Below, in pieces: positions 1-41,432 of a DNA stretch of 64,000 nt. The notes under the pieces were generated by a model. That model did no database searches and was not told the origin of the DNA. It was given only the letters and a program-made list of their open reading frames with translations. Origin of the DNA: Amphibalanus amphitrite (Eukaryota > Arthropoda > Thecostraca > Balanomorpha > Balanidae); the NCBI RefSeq assembly GCF_019059575.1, contig NW_024881622.1, positions 620,001-684,000 on the forward strand, read 5' to 3'. Positions within the stretch are counted from its first letter, which is position 1, and the number at the start of each line of letters is the position of its first letter. A program made the position numbers and the translations under genes.

Positions 1-3000
1 GTTTGTCCGATGACGGGCTACCTGTCCGACCGTGTCCGGCCGTGTCCTGGCGGTGTCCCGGCGGCCACTCCGGTCCCGGACGGCCGTATTTGGCCGGCCC
101 CGGCGCTCTGTCCCGGTCGTACCCTCTCTCTCTGGAGCAGGGCGAACGGTGGAAGCCGTCCGCTGTCACATCTGCACAGAGCACTAAGTTTGACGAGAGC
201 TGCATTTGTACCGACAGCGCCGGCTCGGCGCACAAAGCGCCACCGTGTCGACATGCACATGCACTTAAATTCCTTCTCACTTGCACAGCCATGCATAATA
301 AGACCTGTCAAGACCAACTACCCGTCTGTAGGCTTTGTGTTACGTGAGCTGGTTCCTCATAACAGGCTGAAATCCTTGAGTTTTGCATTGCATCTTTTCA
401 CCTGTGCCAGAACTCAGTGAAGTGTATTGAATTTATCGTGCTGTGAATATTTACTGATATTTTAGCAGCGATCACGACCAATAAAAACAATGACAAATGT
501 TTGATGCAGAGGCTGCACGTTCATATGTAATTCGGAGCAGGTGTAACCATTGAGGCGGATGTGTCCTTGGGGCACAGCTCAGTTGAGGTCACGACGTCCG
601 TCAGTGGCGATTTGACATGCACGGCGACCCTCCCGGGGCCGGGCAATCGACAAGCGCAGCCTTGCATGAGCTTCGGGAGCTCTGCTGCCGGTCGTTGATG
701 TCCAGATTCGGCGGTTTTTGCAGCGAAGCAAGACCCAGTCGTCGATAAGCCACGTAACTAAAAATCTTCAAGGTCCTCTGAATCGGCCTCCATTGGGCGG
801 TGCGGCTGCGGCTGCGCGATGGCCCGGCGAGCGCCGCCCCGCTATCGGAGCGCTGTGATTGGAGTGACAATGACTGCGGCCGGCCGCCGACTTGTCAATC
901 GCCGTCGCCGGCCGTGCCCCGATTCGCGGCGGCGGCGCGGCTGTGGCTTGGGCCGTGCGCCGGCGGCTGCGCTCCGTCGGCGGGGGGCGGCCCGTCGGTG
1001 TAGGACGGCCCACCTGGCCACGGCCGCCCCGGCGTAATGGCTACTTAGCGCGCCTGGCCCCGCCCTGACTCCCACGTCGCCGCCGCCGCCGCCCGCTGCC
1101 ATCGCTGGTCGATGTTATCAGCGCCATGCACGGGTGGTGATGTCTCTCCTGCCGGAACTGTCTCAGCTACCGCCGCCACTGCGGGCGCTACCATTATCCC
1201 AGCGGTGACTGATGTTCCCCTTCCATGACACCTAGCGTGCGCGGATTCTCTAGGCCGTCTAAAATTAGGTGCGCGAGCGGGTCTTCCATAGCGGGTCACT
1301 GTTCTGGGCCGGCTGGAGGCAGTAACCGGCATACACTGTCTGCTCCTCACCGGCTGTGCCTGTTTACTGGTGTAGCGCCGCGCGCCGGATGTGACTAAAT
1401 TGCTGCAATCGATGCCAGTGAGAGGCAAACACGGTCGGCTCGCCGCCGGCCGGTCGTGCTGTAAACGCCGGCGTCTTCTGAGTGACAGCAGACAGGCAAA
1501 CACTCGGCGCCGGCCGCGCTGCCCCCTGGAGACGGCGCACGGGACCTGTGGACGTCTCTATTGACGGAGAATAGAGCACAGGAAGCTGGTAAAATGAGCC
1601 GACGAACTCCGTCCACACACCGAGGAAAGTCCGTTTGCTTTGGATTCAAAACGCGCTGCTTTTCAACGGTTGCGCCGGCGAAGAATGCTGTTTGCGTTGG
1701 GGTGTGTTTCAGTTTTGCCAGACACCAGGCTATGAATCTGTCGCGTCTGCGTCTCGCAGGCGATCGAGCTCTCCTTCTCGGTCCCGGGGAAGGTGTGACG
1801 AATCGTCTCGTCGCCTCCGAAGGTGACTGACGGTCGGTATGACACGGTGAGGACAGAAAAACGGCGGAGAGTGGCAGCCGAACGGATCGAATGGACCTCG
1901 CCGGTGACGGCGACCCTGTGCGAGAGAGCTGGAAGGACATCTGCGATGCAGATGACAAGTCTCTCCTCGTCCGTTGCGAGAAGAGGTGGAGGACCGCGAA
2001 AAGATGTGGGGAGGGATGGGGAATCTAGTCGACCAACACGCGGCTGCACTCAAGCGAACAAGGCCAGAGTTGCAGGCTCGGCACCTGTTCAAAGCGGGGT
2101 GTTGTTGGATGAGACATGCCTCACCAAAGCCTTGCCGTTGTTGCCCTCTCCGCCTGCACTGCCGCGATTATCTCCACAAAAGTGTGGCTGGCTGTCGAGT
2201 CCTGGCTACACCCGTGTCCTTCGAGGCGTTGGATTGAGAGGACCCATCTGTGAATCCGCGTGGCTAATACACTGTCTCACTGTCAAACTAGACCATCAGG
2301 CTACAATTACGACAGACTTCCCCCTTTGAAGTCTCCGACGATCTCTGGGGTCTAAATCGCCTGCCTTTCCCTAAGGCCGTGTGTCTTCTGGGGACAGTTC
2401 TCCGTTGCTCTGGCGACCAGCTGTGTCTCGCTGGGTCCCACGGTCGCACCCGGCGCGGACCAATCCTCCGCCCAACACCCACCATTGTCGGAGAGGATCG
2501 GCGCCCATTGAGGCGGCTCGAGTGTTGATCGCGCCGGTGACAGATCGGCCATTTGTCGCCCCGGCGCGTCTGGCCAGCACCGGACCGGCGCTGGACGGCG
2601 GAGGTCCCCACGGTCCTGCTCCCTGGCTGGCTAAAAACAACACTGTCCCAACACAGCCCGGGCAGCGAGCGAGCGCCGGCGGCCCGCGCTCCCGGCTCAA
2701 TGGACCCCGATAATCCCTCTGTCCAAAACCGACCGGATAATAGACAGCTATCCCGAAAATCCTTTTCAGATTCGGAAGCGGCGGAACTGGGCAAGGCCGC
2801 CGGCACAGGTGTTGGTGGAGGAGCGAAGGAATGAGGTGGGGGGGGGGGGGAGAGGGCTGGGGGAGGGGCGTTCTGCGTCTGAATTATTCACCGGACGTGC
2901 TCTCAGCGGGGGTGCGATCTGGCGAGGGACGTGCGTGGTTCTGGAGACGCAAGACGTCCCTTTGGTGGCGACACGGCTCGAGTTGCCTGCGTCTGGCGTG

Positions 3001-3994
3001 TCCAGAGGGGCGCCGGATGCCCGCCTGTATGCACGCGCTTCCGGTCGGCACTCGGCCGTGACGGGTGTCGTGACGGACGACTGTCGGATGTGACGGACGT
3101 GACGGACAGAAGTGGTGACAGATGGTCGGGTGTCCAGTGTGACTGATGTGGCGACTGATGATTAAACGTCACAGCACTGCACGTCGTCACTGGCTTCTAG
3201 CTTAGATCTGTAGCCTCTGTAGGCAGTGCGCCGCGCTCCGTTTGACCGGTCTGCCCTTTCGACCTTCCTGGTCTCCTGGGAAGTCTGACGCCTCGTTCGG
3301 GCCGCACCTACGCCGCGCTCCCGATATTTGGCCGTCGGCTGTCTGGGGCGGGGTCACAGGGTGTTTCCGGCGCCCGAGGCCGGTGCGCGCGACCTCAAAG
3401 CAGCCGCCGGCCAAATCAGGCCCAGCCGACCGGCGGGTACCGAGCCGACGCTTCAAAGGAGTCGACCGGCAACCAAACACACGCGCGGCCGCTCCTGGAA
3501 CGACGGGCCCGACGCGCATTGGGCCTTCCGCGACGTAAAGGCGACTCCGACGGGAGGCGGAAGTTGTTGGCCGAAATTCGGGCACGCTGGGTCGGGTCAG
3601 GGTGGGACGGGACTTGGCTTTGATTTGATTTGTTTGTGGAAGAGTACGATGCGTCTGCTGTATTGTAGCTATATATTTGTCAGCTTCGTGTTTTTATGAA
3701 CACGGTATGCGCACATTCCTGCATTAGGTGAGACAATGAAATCGGTTTGGTGTTAATAAAATGATAATAAGAAACCGTAGCCTCATAATATGGTTCAATA
3801 TATTGCCGAATATAATTATAACAAAGTGAGACGACAGTTTCGGGCGTAGCCCATTATCAAGTCTCTGTTTGGTGTTGTCGCATCCGTCGCAGCATACGCT
3901 TTGCTGATTGATGAGGCCATGGACATCACGTCTTGGCAAAACCCTCCCGCCCGCCTATGAACTTTCTGACGTTCTTATCCTCTCTTCTCCACAG
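1..3994. other. 5' flank or upstream intron of the FGF receptor; no gene seen
   Basis: No open frame here carries a recognisable domain, signal peptide or transmembrane start that joins in phase to the first receptor exon at 3995, which needs an upstream exon ending after one base of a codon. The stretch is CpG-rich from about 600 to 3600 and has a G run near 2830-2843 and short direct repeats around GTGACGGAC near 3070-3110. It could be promoter, 5' UTR or intron. The in-frame ATG at 3919 meets a stop before 3995, so it is not the start. Confidence 0.5.
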
Positions 3995-21995
<18,001 letters not shown>

Positions 21996-23121
21996 GTGGC
22001 GCCACCTCTGCTCCGCCAGGTGGCGGTCCTAGTCAGCGGCGGAGGCGGCCCGCCGGGCGCGGTGAGGCCGCCAGACTGGCGGCCCGGCCCGGCCAGCCAG
22101 CACCTGTAAATAGTGACGACCGCCGCGTCCTCATGGACTACTGAGAGTGACAGACAGACAGAGCTGATGGTGCCACACGAGTGGACAGTGCCAGTGCCGA
22201 GTGCCTGCGCGTGCCTTGCCGATGTGTACCGCTGTGTCATGTGCCTTGCCCGCGGCGGGACGGCCCTGTGTTCGCCGCGCGGCGGGCCCGGGGAGCGCGT
22301 ACAAATAGTCTAGCTTCGCTCCCCGGGCCGCCAGCGTCGCCACTAACCGTGCCAAGTTTGACCGTGAACCAGTGCCATATGTTTTAGAGGTGCCGTCGTG
22401 CGCCAAGAGGTTGTTTTTGTTTGTTGTGTCCGGTGGCCGGCGCCGCCCGTTTCAGTCGCTAGGGACCGTCTGCGTGCGAGTCTGTGAGTGTGTTTGTGTG
22501 TCTGTCTCGGTGACGGACGTGCGATGTTCAGTATTATTTATTTTACAGTTGTACATGTCGTGCGCGTGTCAGTGGACTGTATGCATGTGTGGCGCAGCGG
22601 AGTCGTGAGAGCGTGTGTTTGTATCTGGCGACAGTTGTACGTGGCCGCCTCGTGTGTACGTATGTGTGCCCCGCACTGCGGTTATCTCTAGTTTTAGCGT
22701 TGTGAACAGTCGCGCGCGCTGAACTCCGTGCCATGAGCTTACCGTTCCACTTCTTTTAAAGAGCAGAATAACGTTTTCGTACGACGCTGACGCCCGCCCG
22801 CCCGGTTGGTTCGCCGCATTTTCCGTGTTTGTTGTTCCGCGTACAGAGAGCAGCTGGCTTAGAATACTCAGGAGTCAAGAGCACAGGCGCTGCTAATACA
22901 CGCTGACACAGTGACTCCGACTCTGACCGGAGTTCGATAGCCGGTGGTGGAGGGAGCGGGAGGTGGGGAGCCACGTTAGCTCCGTGGCGGAGCTAGGAAT
23001 GGTGCGATGTGTAACACGCTTGGCTCACTAGTTCGCTCTCCCTCTTAGAGTTCAAACCTGTGACGGGTGCATTATTATGGATGGAGACAAAGCGCTGTTC
23101 TGTGGAGCTATGACTGACCAG

Positions 23122-23200
23122 GATTTGAACCCACGACGCCACACTCGGGGGAGTAATTAATCCAAGACTGGGTTAGCAAGACCGACAGACCGTCTCACCA
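23122..23200 (-). repeat. tRNA-Ser-like sequence, probable SINE head or tRNA pseudogene
   Basis: On the minus strand a perfect B-box type motif GGTTCAAATCC (23121-23131) follows a TGCTAAC anticodon-loop-like sequence near 23171 and a D-arm-like GACGGTCTGTCGG near 23182-23194. The order fits a serine tRNA. The stems are not fully paired, so a working tRNA is unlikely. Confidence 0.35.
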
Positions 23201-23680
23201 CAGTTCAGTTTCAGTATATTCATGGTTACGCACATACAGACGAATATGAACAACATAACATCGGTAGCACAACACTGAGAGGTCCGGCGCCGCCGGCGGC
23301 GGGCCCGGAGCAGATAACTGAGGCCCGAGCGACCCCTGTGCCGAGGACAGAGACCCACCCTGGCCTCCAGACAGGCCGCACAGTCACCAGCGGGCGGGAC
23401 CCATCCCACGCTGCCGGCCACTGTCCGAACCCGGCACGTCGACCTGTCTTATCGAGCTCCGGACACACGGTTTGTGACGACACTATTGCAACTGTACCGG
23501 GAGCCAAGTCGGTTCCCTCCGTGGTTCGCGCGGCAACCAATGGATATTGGCGGATTCGGCTCCATCTTCTCCCTCCCCCGGTTCCCACAGCCTCCTGACT
23601 CGACATTTTAACAAGCCCCCCGTCCATGGCGTTCTAACGCCGTTTTTAGTGCCTTGCGTGACTTCTTCGAGCTCCCGTGA

Positions 23681-23686
23681 AATAAA
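23681..23686 (+). promoter_or_regulatory. Candidate poly(A) signal of FGFR
   Basis: AATAAA about 1.7 kb after the FGFR stop, with ATTAAA at 23828 as a second option. Confidence 0.35.
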
Positions 23687-24339
23687 GGGGAATGATATAA
23701 CAGCTCCCGTTCAGCCACAGGGAGTTCAGAATTCACAAGCTCGCATCGGAGTCTCCTTCCCGACCGTCCCTGACGAAAGTCCCATTTCTGCATCCCACAA
23801 CGGAACATACAACGGACAATGACCATAATTAAAGCCGAACAACATTCGATGTTGCAACATAACGGAACTATTTATCAGCGATCGGAACGTCGCCCCCTCA
23901 AACTGCCCGACCTGGGTGATGGATTTCTGATAACGAAGATCTACATCAGAACCAATCGTCTTTGTTGCGATGAGTCACATCAGAAAGCGCGTTAAGTCTT
24001 CTCGCAGCGTGCGCCAACAACGGCGCAGTTTAGTCGACTTTGGAACGCCCGTACCAGGCTCATCCACCCGACTGAGTTTCGGATCTGAACAGATCCAATG
24101 TGCGTCTCGCTTGCCCCTCACAAGACACCACCTGGCATACCGCTTACACAGGACAGGTTGGCGAGACGAGCGCAGCTCGAGGTTAACACAGGGGAACACA
24201 GCGTCACCTAGATATACATAATCCCGCACGCACGCACACCTCATTTGTACCGCATAAATAAGTTTTCTCTCTCACGCACACATTATCACTGAGCCCGGTA
24301 CATGGGATCCCAAAGGTATGTGCAGCCCCTCCCCACACG

Positions 24340-24362
24340 GAGAGCCCCCCCCCCCCCCCCCT
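24340..24362 (+). repeat. Poly-C tract
   Basis: A run of C at 24345-24361, close to the CCDC186 stop codon. Confidence 0.9.
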
Positions 24363-24419
24363 CAGGCTCAGCTGAGACGTGGATGTACAGGTGGCGCCGC
24401 CCGGCGGCCGACTGCAGCG

Positions 24420-35252
<10,833 letters not shown>

Positions 35253-37349
35253 CTTCAGAACATCAAAACCTGAAAAGAAAAATGTGAGAAATTATTGATA
35301 ATCATCCTGACACTCCAACAACAGGTAAACACTGTTACAATGAAACAAGTTGATGTGTCCCATGAACTGTATGTGTCCCAGCCAGGCCTCCAGCATATAA
35401 CTGTCACATACCAAAAAAACAGCAATTCAATGTCACATATTTAAGTGAATTACAACAATTAGCACAAAAATAGCTAGCAAAAATTAAATGTGAATATGAT
35501 TCTAATTGTGCCAAAAATAGGAAGTAGATCATACCATTACTTTCCCATTTAATGTCACCTTTAAGTATCAATCAACTGGGAAAATATTTTATAAGGACTG
35601 ATTCAAATCTAAGTTCTAACTGACGTCTCATTAAGCCTAAAATATAATTATAATCTAGTAAATGTAATTCAAATTATCAGAAGTCTTTCATAAGACAGTA
35701 AAACTTGACACACACAAAATATGGACAAAACGGTTCATTTTCCTTTTTTCTTAAAAATGGATTATATTAATTAATAGCAAATGCCAAATCTACCTTGACC
35801 CATGATTTCGAGTCCAGGAACATATAAATTGTGTGGACGACTGGGACATTGAGCTGCTCATCATTAAGGGAGCACATTACATGAAAACTCAGCAAGTTAC
35901 TGTGATATTATATTTATGTCAAAATCATCGTCATCTTACACATAATTACTCAGCATATGGCTCGCATGGATCCAACATTGAAATATAAATCGATCATAGT
36001 GGAGCTAATTTGAGGCAAACTTTCGCCAGTATTTTTGTACTATACAAAAGAAAGATTTTCATTTGGTGCTGCAGCAACTCTTACTATCACACACTTATAA
36101 ACCAATTCAAATTGTATTAAAAGAATCAAGCTGAAAATTACCTCAAGCAACCATTCTAACGCATCACAACAAAATCCGGAAGCGAAGAAGCGTACGAATG
36201 TGACGCACAATAATAGCAAATGGCGCAGTTTTTGGCGAAAACAACTTCACGGACATGAAAACTTATGGGCCTTTTTCTTGGCCTTTCTCTTCTATCCAAT
36301 GTTTTCTGGAGCTCTGCTTTTCTTTTGTCCTGGAAATTCGAGTATATTGAAAATTTTACAATTTAATACGAAAAGTTTAAAGTGTTTAAAAATAACTTAA
36401 ATAAAAAAGTGCTGAATGTACCCTTAGGCGTTTGAATGTCGACCAAAAAAAGACAAAAATTAGCCTATTTATATCAATAAGAAATGGGGCGAGGAGGGGA
36501 GGAAGGAGGGGGGATTGACGTGTGGGACTTGAGCGAAAAGTTTATTTTCGCTTTTTACATGTCTGTTGTGGTTTGTTGATGAAATATTTGTATCTAACTA
36601 GTATGCGGTGTGACTTTAACCATCTTTCTTTGATGAGGTTGCGTGACTTTTTGTTTTGTTTGGCTAAATCGAAACTCAAACCTAAACTAAAACCATGACC
36701 ATTACATTTCAATTTCAAGTTATTTTAATCCATTTGATCCTAAAACATCAACATTATTAAACATCAACATATATGTCAAATTTCATGTCTTTTGGTTGGT
36801 AATTGATCTAAATGTCCTGAGGGCTGTTCACGGGCCCTGTGTGCGGTCGGACCGCACACAGCCTCGAAGCTCCGCCCACTTCGTCCCTACGTCAGCCTTC
36901 CGTCACCGCACACAGCGATCGCTGTGGCCGGTCGGGACTGGCCACAGCGGACCGTCCACCGCACGCAGCCGTGACGTCAGAACCGCCTACCCATCCCCTA
37001 CCCCCACGCCTGCTGGACGCACCGCACACACCGCACGCAGCAGTGTGCGGTGCCCGTGAACACCCCTCAGTATTTGGTCTCTATCAACATCAATATTCAA
37101 TGTAAAGAATGTCTGGAAAATAGAGCATAGTTGTAGTCGTGGTCTGGCTCCTGTCAAGTCAGATTGGTGACCTATCAAACCGTAACTTGTCATTCCATCT
37201 CAATCTTGGATGTGGATTGCCTAAAGTGGGGATGGTCTTTGATCTGTATCAGTATCAGCAGGTAGGTATGTACCTACCTCAACCTATTGGGTGTATCAAT
37301 TGTTCTTATTCATATCTCTGTCTTTTTTCAGGGACAATTGAATTCAGCA
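35253..37349. other. Head-to-head region between CCDC186 and the zinc-finger gene
   Basis: AT-rich sequence. On the minus strand a candidate non-coding exon ends near 36142 (TTGAG before GTAATT) and could join the acceptor just before the CCDC186 ATG. On the plus strand a candidate 5' UTR exon ends at 37261 (AGCAG before GTAGGT) and joins 37332 across a 70 bp intron. A GC-rich inverted-repeat element lies between (36817-37070). A shared bidirectional promoter is plausible but not shown. Confidence 0.5.
36817..37070. mobile_element. 254 bp GC-rich element with 19 bp terminal inverted repeats
   Basis: The left end CTGAGGGCTGTTCACGGGC (36817-36835) and right end (37052-37070) are inverse with one mismatch. 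The interior has repeated CCGCACACAGC-like words and a strong palindrome at about 36839-36858. I could not identify a target duplication, so the superfamily is open. It overlaps the likely 5' region of the zinc-finger gene. Confidence 0.6.
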
Positions 37350-39636
37350 ATGTCTGCAACTGCATGTTTTATGTGCTGCACTATCTCTCCTGGCAGTGTG
37401 CCAGCCCTGGACACAATTTGTCTGCCTTCTGGCAAGTCTGTAGCTGAGCAGCTATGCAGAGGCTTAGGTGGATATCTGCTGCCATTAATGCCTCATCATG
37501 TGGCTTGTATTTCGTGTCAACAAACTGTAAGCCACCTTGACCAGTTGTGGGCAGAAGCTGAAAGACTTCAAAACATTTTATCAGATAAATTTATCAAAGC
37601 TTTGCATCACAACCAGGCAAGTATAGTTAACCACTGGCTGAAATCTGTTCTTTGAATTTGTTTTATGTTTGTTACCTATTAAACGTCATGCATCATCATG
37701 GCTTAGTTGATAGTTGATATGCTGGCTTAGTTAATGCTAATTTCTTTATATCCTCATTTTCAACAAGCACCATCATTGATGCTTTCAACACACCACTCTT
37801 TCTTCCTCAGGAGAAGATCAACAGTTTGATGACACCAGAAACTGAAGGTGTACCAGCTTTCAGCTCCTTGCCTGGTGGCCATCTACCATCACCAGTTGAT
37901 GTGGATGATCCCAGTTATGTGGCCACCAAACTTCAGCATGAAGACATCTATTGTCCACCAGATGACTCACCACAGGCCTCTGAGCCTGATAGTCCCACCT
38001 ATGTTATTATGGATGATCCTGGTAGTTTGGATGAAGAACATTGCCACTCTCAGTTTGATTCTGTTGGCATGCATACAGCTGTTCAGACTCAGAACAGCTC
38101 AGAATTTGTGGATTCAGATGATAAAGAAATACACCAGTCTGGTGAACTTACCTTTATCCCAAACACACAGGTCACAAACCTCACTTGTACAGATAACACG
38201 GAAGTTCCTGAAACTGAAGAATCCCACGAGTCTACTCCTCCTTCCCAAGCATCCAGTCGCGCCGCGAGAACGGGTCCGAAGACATGCCCCCACTGCGGTA
38301 AGACGTACCGCCGGTGGAGGGACTTGGACACGCACCTCAGCACGCACACTGGCAGCCTGCCGCATCAGTGCGCCGAGTGCGGTCGGCAGTTCGCCTCGCG
38401 GCGCCGCCTGACCGACCACCAGCGCGGACACGCCGGCGGCTGGACCTGCCAGATCTGCGACAAGGTGAGTCGCTAGAGGGAGGGAGATGTGCAACAGTGA
38501 ATGGTTAAGTGGTGACTGGCTGCGATCGTGACGGGAGATAAAAAATCGTTGGCACACACGTAACACGTTTTGTCATTGTTTGATTAGTTTTGTTGCGTTT
38601 GGGTATGGGCGAAGATCTGACTAGCGTCAATTTCTCCGTTTTGGATCGACTTGGAGTTACATTTATCCGTACGCATCAACATGAATCGGTTTATATCTAT
38701 AACAAATGACAGGTCACGCAGAACGCACAGTCATGCACGAGTAAGTAACTGCAGCTGCACGAGCTACTGAATACGTACTGACACTGGGTCCGATTTATGG
38801 CGTTGTGAACGCTGGGTCGGTTTCGATCCACACTGTGCCGATTTCTATTCACTCAGTCTGCTATTTTTCAGGTGTTCCGGCACCCGTCCAGTCTGCAGCA
38901 CCACCGGCGGCAACACGAGTGGCAGGCGCCGGCCGCCGTGTGCCCCATCTGCTCGCTCTCCCTCTCCAGCGCCGCCCACCTGCGCGACCACCTGCGCACT
39001 CACTCGGACGAGCGGCCGTTCCAGTGTCGCTCGTGTCCGCGCGCCTTCCGACAGGCGTCCACTCTACGTGTGCACTCCCGAATACACTCTGGCGAACGGC
39101 CGTTCCAGTGCGACGCGTGTGGAAAGGGATTCCGCGCCCGCGCGGCGTTCATGACGCATCTGCAGCAGCACGGCGCGGTGGAGCCGCGTTTCTCGTGCGA
39201 TACGTGCGGGAAGACGTTCTTCTACAAGAGTAAGATGGAGCGTCACCGCCTCACGCACGGAGGTCCGCAGGCGGCCTGCTGCGAGCAGTGCGGAGCGACG
39301 TTCAGCTCGGTGGCGGCGCTGAACCGCCACCAGGTGACACACAGTTCTCAGAGGCCGCACGGCTGCCCCGACTGCGGACGCAAGTTCAAGGAGGCCGGCG
39401 TGCTGAGGAAGCACCAGCGGCAGATGCACGCGGCAGACGCGGCGCACGAGTGCTCTGTGTGCGGCAAGCGGTGCGCGGGGCCGTTCAAGCTAAGCGAACA
39501 CATGCGAACACACACTGGGGAGCGACCGTTCGGGTGTCCGCTGTGCCCCAAGTCGTTCACTCAGGCGGTGCATCTCAGCAAACACCAGAGGACGCACCAG
39601 CGGACGGAGGCGCCGCTGGAATTCGGGACCGTGTGA
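37350..39636 (+). CDS. ZAD-like C2H2 zinc-finger protein, 11 fingers
   Basis: Three coding exons: 37350-37616, 37811-38464, 38872-39636, 561 aa. Residues 1-89 have CFMC and, about 45 residues on, CISC, with LLPLMPHHVACISC between: the CxxC pair of a ZAD protein-interaction domain. A 130-residue acidic linker follows. Eleven C2H2 fingers run to the end, several joined by TGERPF or SGERPF linkers. ZAD plus C2H2 is an arthropod-expanded class of nuclear DNA-binding factors; target and partner cannot be read from sequence. The first intron has a GC donor (AG before GCAAGT at 37617), the only choice that keeps phase with 37811. A poly(A) signal AATAAA lies at 40105-40110. Confidence 0.9.
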
Positions 39637-40373
39637 TCGGCGGCCGTCACCGTCACTATTGGAAGGCTGTGACTCGCGACTTGTGATCTGCCCTCTTTTC
39701 GGGATATTTTTGTGAGATACCTACGTGACATGATTATGTTGTTTAGACCTCATTTCAAACACGTCATTGATCACAGAAAGAAGGATGTCTCATAAAAGGT
39801 ATATTTTCGTAAATTTACGAATTTTTCTGCCAGAAGAACGTTACATTGCGACAAATCAGTCGACAACGCACAGAGCTGTTGTCCTCATAGCAAGAGCTAT
39901 ACAAGATCACACATTATTGCACATTGTACCCAACAGATCTATCGCCATTTGCGTCAGAGTTTCAACGACTTGGCAAAGAGTGGAAAAGCGTCACTCAAAT
40001 TACGTCAATTGTTCTATGTATATGAAGAAACAAACACAATAGCAAGCCACCACCTTTTTTTAGATCGCTTATGAATGCATTAAATTTCTATAGCCGGAAC
40101 TAGTAATAAAGTCCCATGCTATCCACACAAAAGCAATAAACAAATTAAAACGAATGATCAAACAGCACTCTTTCGGATCAAGACTGGGCCATTTTTCAAA
40201 GCTTACACTGATGGACCCTAAAACGGTGTCATTTATCAGCAGCAGCTTACGATTCACAACCAACATCACTATAATAATCAAAATACGGGCCACATACTGT
40301 GCGTCGCGATAATCACCGAACACAAATCATACCTGACGTAGTGACAAACCCTGAGTCGCCCGATCGCTTCAAC
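39637..40373. other. 3' UTRs between the zinc-finger gene and HMGCL
   Basis: The genes converge. AATAAA at 40105-40110 serves the plus strand. No further gene is seen. Confidence 0.5.
40105..40110 (+). promoter_or_regulatory. Candidate poly(A) signal of the zinc-finger gene
   Basis: AATAAA 469 bases after the stop codon at 39636. Confidence 0.5.
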
Positions 40374-41432
40374 CTACTTCTCTTCTGCCGCTGCGACTTC
40401 CGCCTGCCGCTTGGCCAGCATGGCCTGCGCCACCTTGCTCATGTTGGCCCTGTTGAGCTTGTCACAGATGTACTGTCCGGCGTCCACAAGAGCAGACAGC
40501 TCCACGCCCGTCTCCACGTTCAGGCCGTGCAGCATGTAGACCACATCCTCAGTCGCCACGTTACCCGAGGCGCCGCGCGCATACGGACACCCGCCCAGGC
40601 CGGCGACACTGGCATCCACCACCCGCACGCCCATCTGCAGCGCCGTGAGGATGTTGGCCAGCGCCTGGCCGTAGGTGTCGTGACAGTGGATGGCCAGCGC
40701 ACTGGCCGGCACCTCGCGCTGAACGGCCTCCAGCATCGCGCGCACGACGCCCGGCGTGCCCACACCGATCGTGTCGCCCAGCGAGATCTCGTAACATCCG
40801 AGCTTGTGGAGGCGACGCGCGACCGCCGCCACCGCCGACGGCCGCACGGGGCCCTCGTACGGACAGCCGCACACGCACGAGACGTAGCCGCGCACGCGCA
40901 GACCGGCCTCGCGCGCTGCCTCGACCACCGGCTGGAAGCGCGCGAAACTCTCCTCGATCGAGCAGTTGATGTTGCGTCGTGAGAACGCCTCTGAGGCGGC
41001 GCCAAACACTGCCACCTCCTCGGCGCCGGCGTCGATGGCGCCGCGCAGTCCGCGCATGTTGGGCACCAACACCGGGTAGCGCACGCCGGCGTCTCGCGGC
41101 AGGGCGGCCAGCACGGCGGCGCCGTCGGCCATCTGCGGCACCCACTTGGCCGACACGAAGCTGGCCGCCTCGATGGTGCGCAGCCCGGCGCCGGCCAGCC
41201 GGCGGATCAGCTCCACCTTGACGGCCGTCGGCACCGCCTGCGGCTCGTTCTGCAGCCCGTCCCGCGGCCCCACCTCCACGATACGTACTGAGAGCGGACG
41301 CTGGCCGCCGAGACCGGGGTCACCGGCACTGCCGGCCGCCGAGTGGAGCGCAGCGCTCAGCTGACGTGTCTGAGAGCAGGAACGCTTCAGCAGGGAAGTG
41401 GCGCACCGACGCCAGCACAGCAGGTATTCCAT
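40374..41432 (-). CDS. HMGCL: Hydroxymethylglutaryl-CoA lyase, mitochondrial
   Basis: Cleaves 3-hydroxy-3-methylglutaryl-CoA to acetyl-CoA and acetoacetate, the last step of leucine breakdown and ketogenesis. 352 aa from ATG 41432 to TAG 40374; the human enzyme is 325 aa. Residues 1-40 are basic, hydroxylated and free of acid until later, as in a mitochondrial presequence. Catalytic motifs: [10 protein letters not shown] (Arg, Asp), [10 protein letters not shown] (metal histidines) and [14 protein letters not shown] (catalytic cysteine loop). The whole frame is one exon, unusual for a gene with many introns in vertebrates. A likely acceptor (TTTTTACATTCATAG) sits just before the ATG, so a 5' UTR intron is possible. 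The C-terminus ends AAAEEK and lacks the peroxisomal tripeptide of mammalian HMGCL. Confidence 0.96.
   Translation of the reverse strand: MEYLLCWRRCATSLLKRSCSQTRQLSAALHSAAGSAGDPGLGGQRPLSVRIVEVGPRDGLQNEPQAVPTAVKVELIRRLAGAGLRTIEAASFVSAKWVPQMADGAAVLAALPRDAGVRYPVLVPNMRGLRGAIDAGAEEVAVFGAASEAFSRRNINCSIEESFARFQPVVEAAREAGLRVRGYVSCVCGCPYEGPVRPSAVAAVARRLHKLGCYEISLGDTIGVGTPGVVRAMLEAVQREVPASALAIHCHDTYGQALANILTALQMGVRVVDASVAGLGGCPYARGASGNVATEDVVYMLHGLNVETGVELSALVDAGQYICDKLNRANMSKVAQAMLAKRQAEVAAAEEK

Larger units (their letters stand above)
21996..24419. other. Tail-to-tail intergenic region with FGFR and CCDC186 3' UTRs
   Basis: The two genes converge here. Plus-strand poly(A)-like signals are AATAAA at 23681-23686 and ATTAAA at 23828-23833. 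I saw no clear minus-strand signal close to the CCDC186 stop. A tRNA-like sequence lies at 23122-23200. No protein gene is supported. Confidence 0.5.

Noticed and set aside
40299-40982. 227-codon plus-strand open frame
   Set aside because: It is the antisense shadow of the GC-rich HMGCL coding exon.
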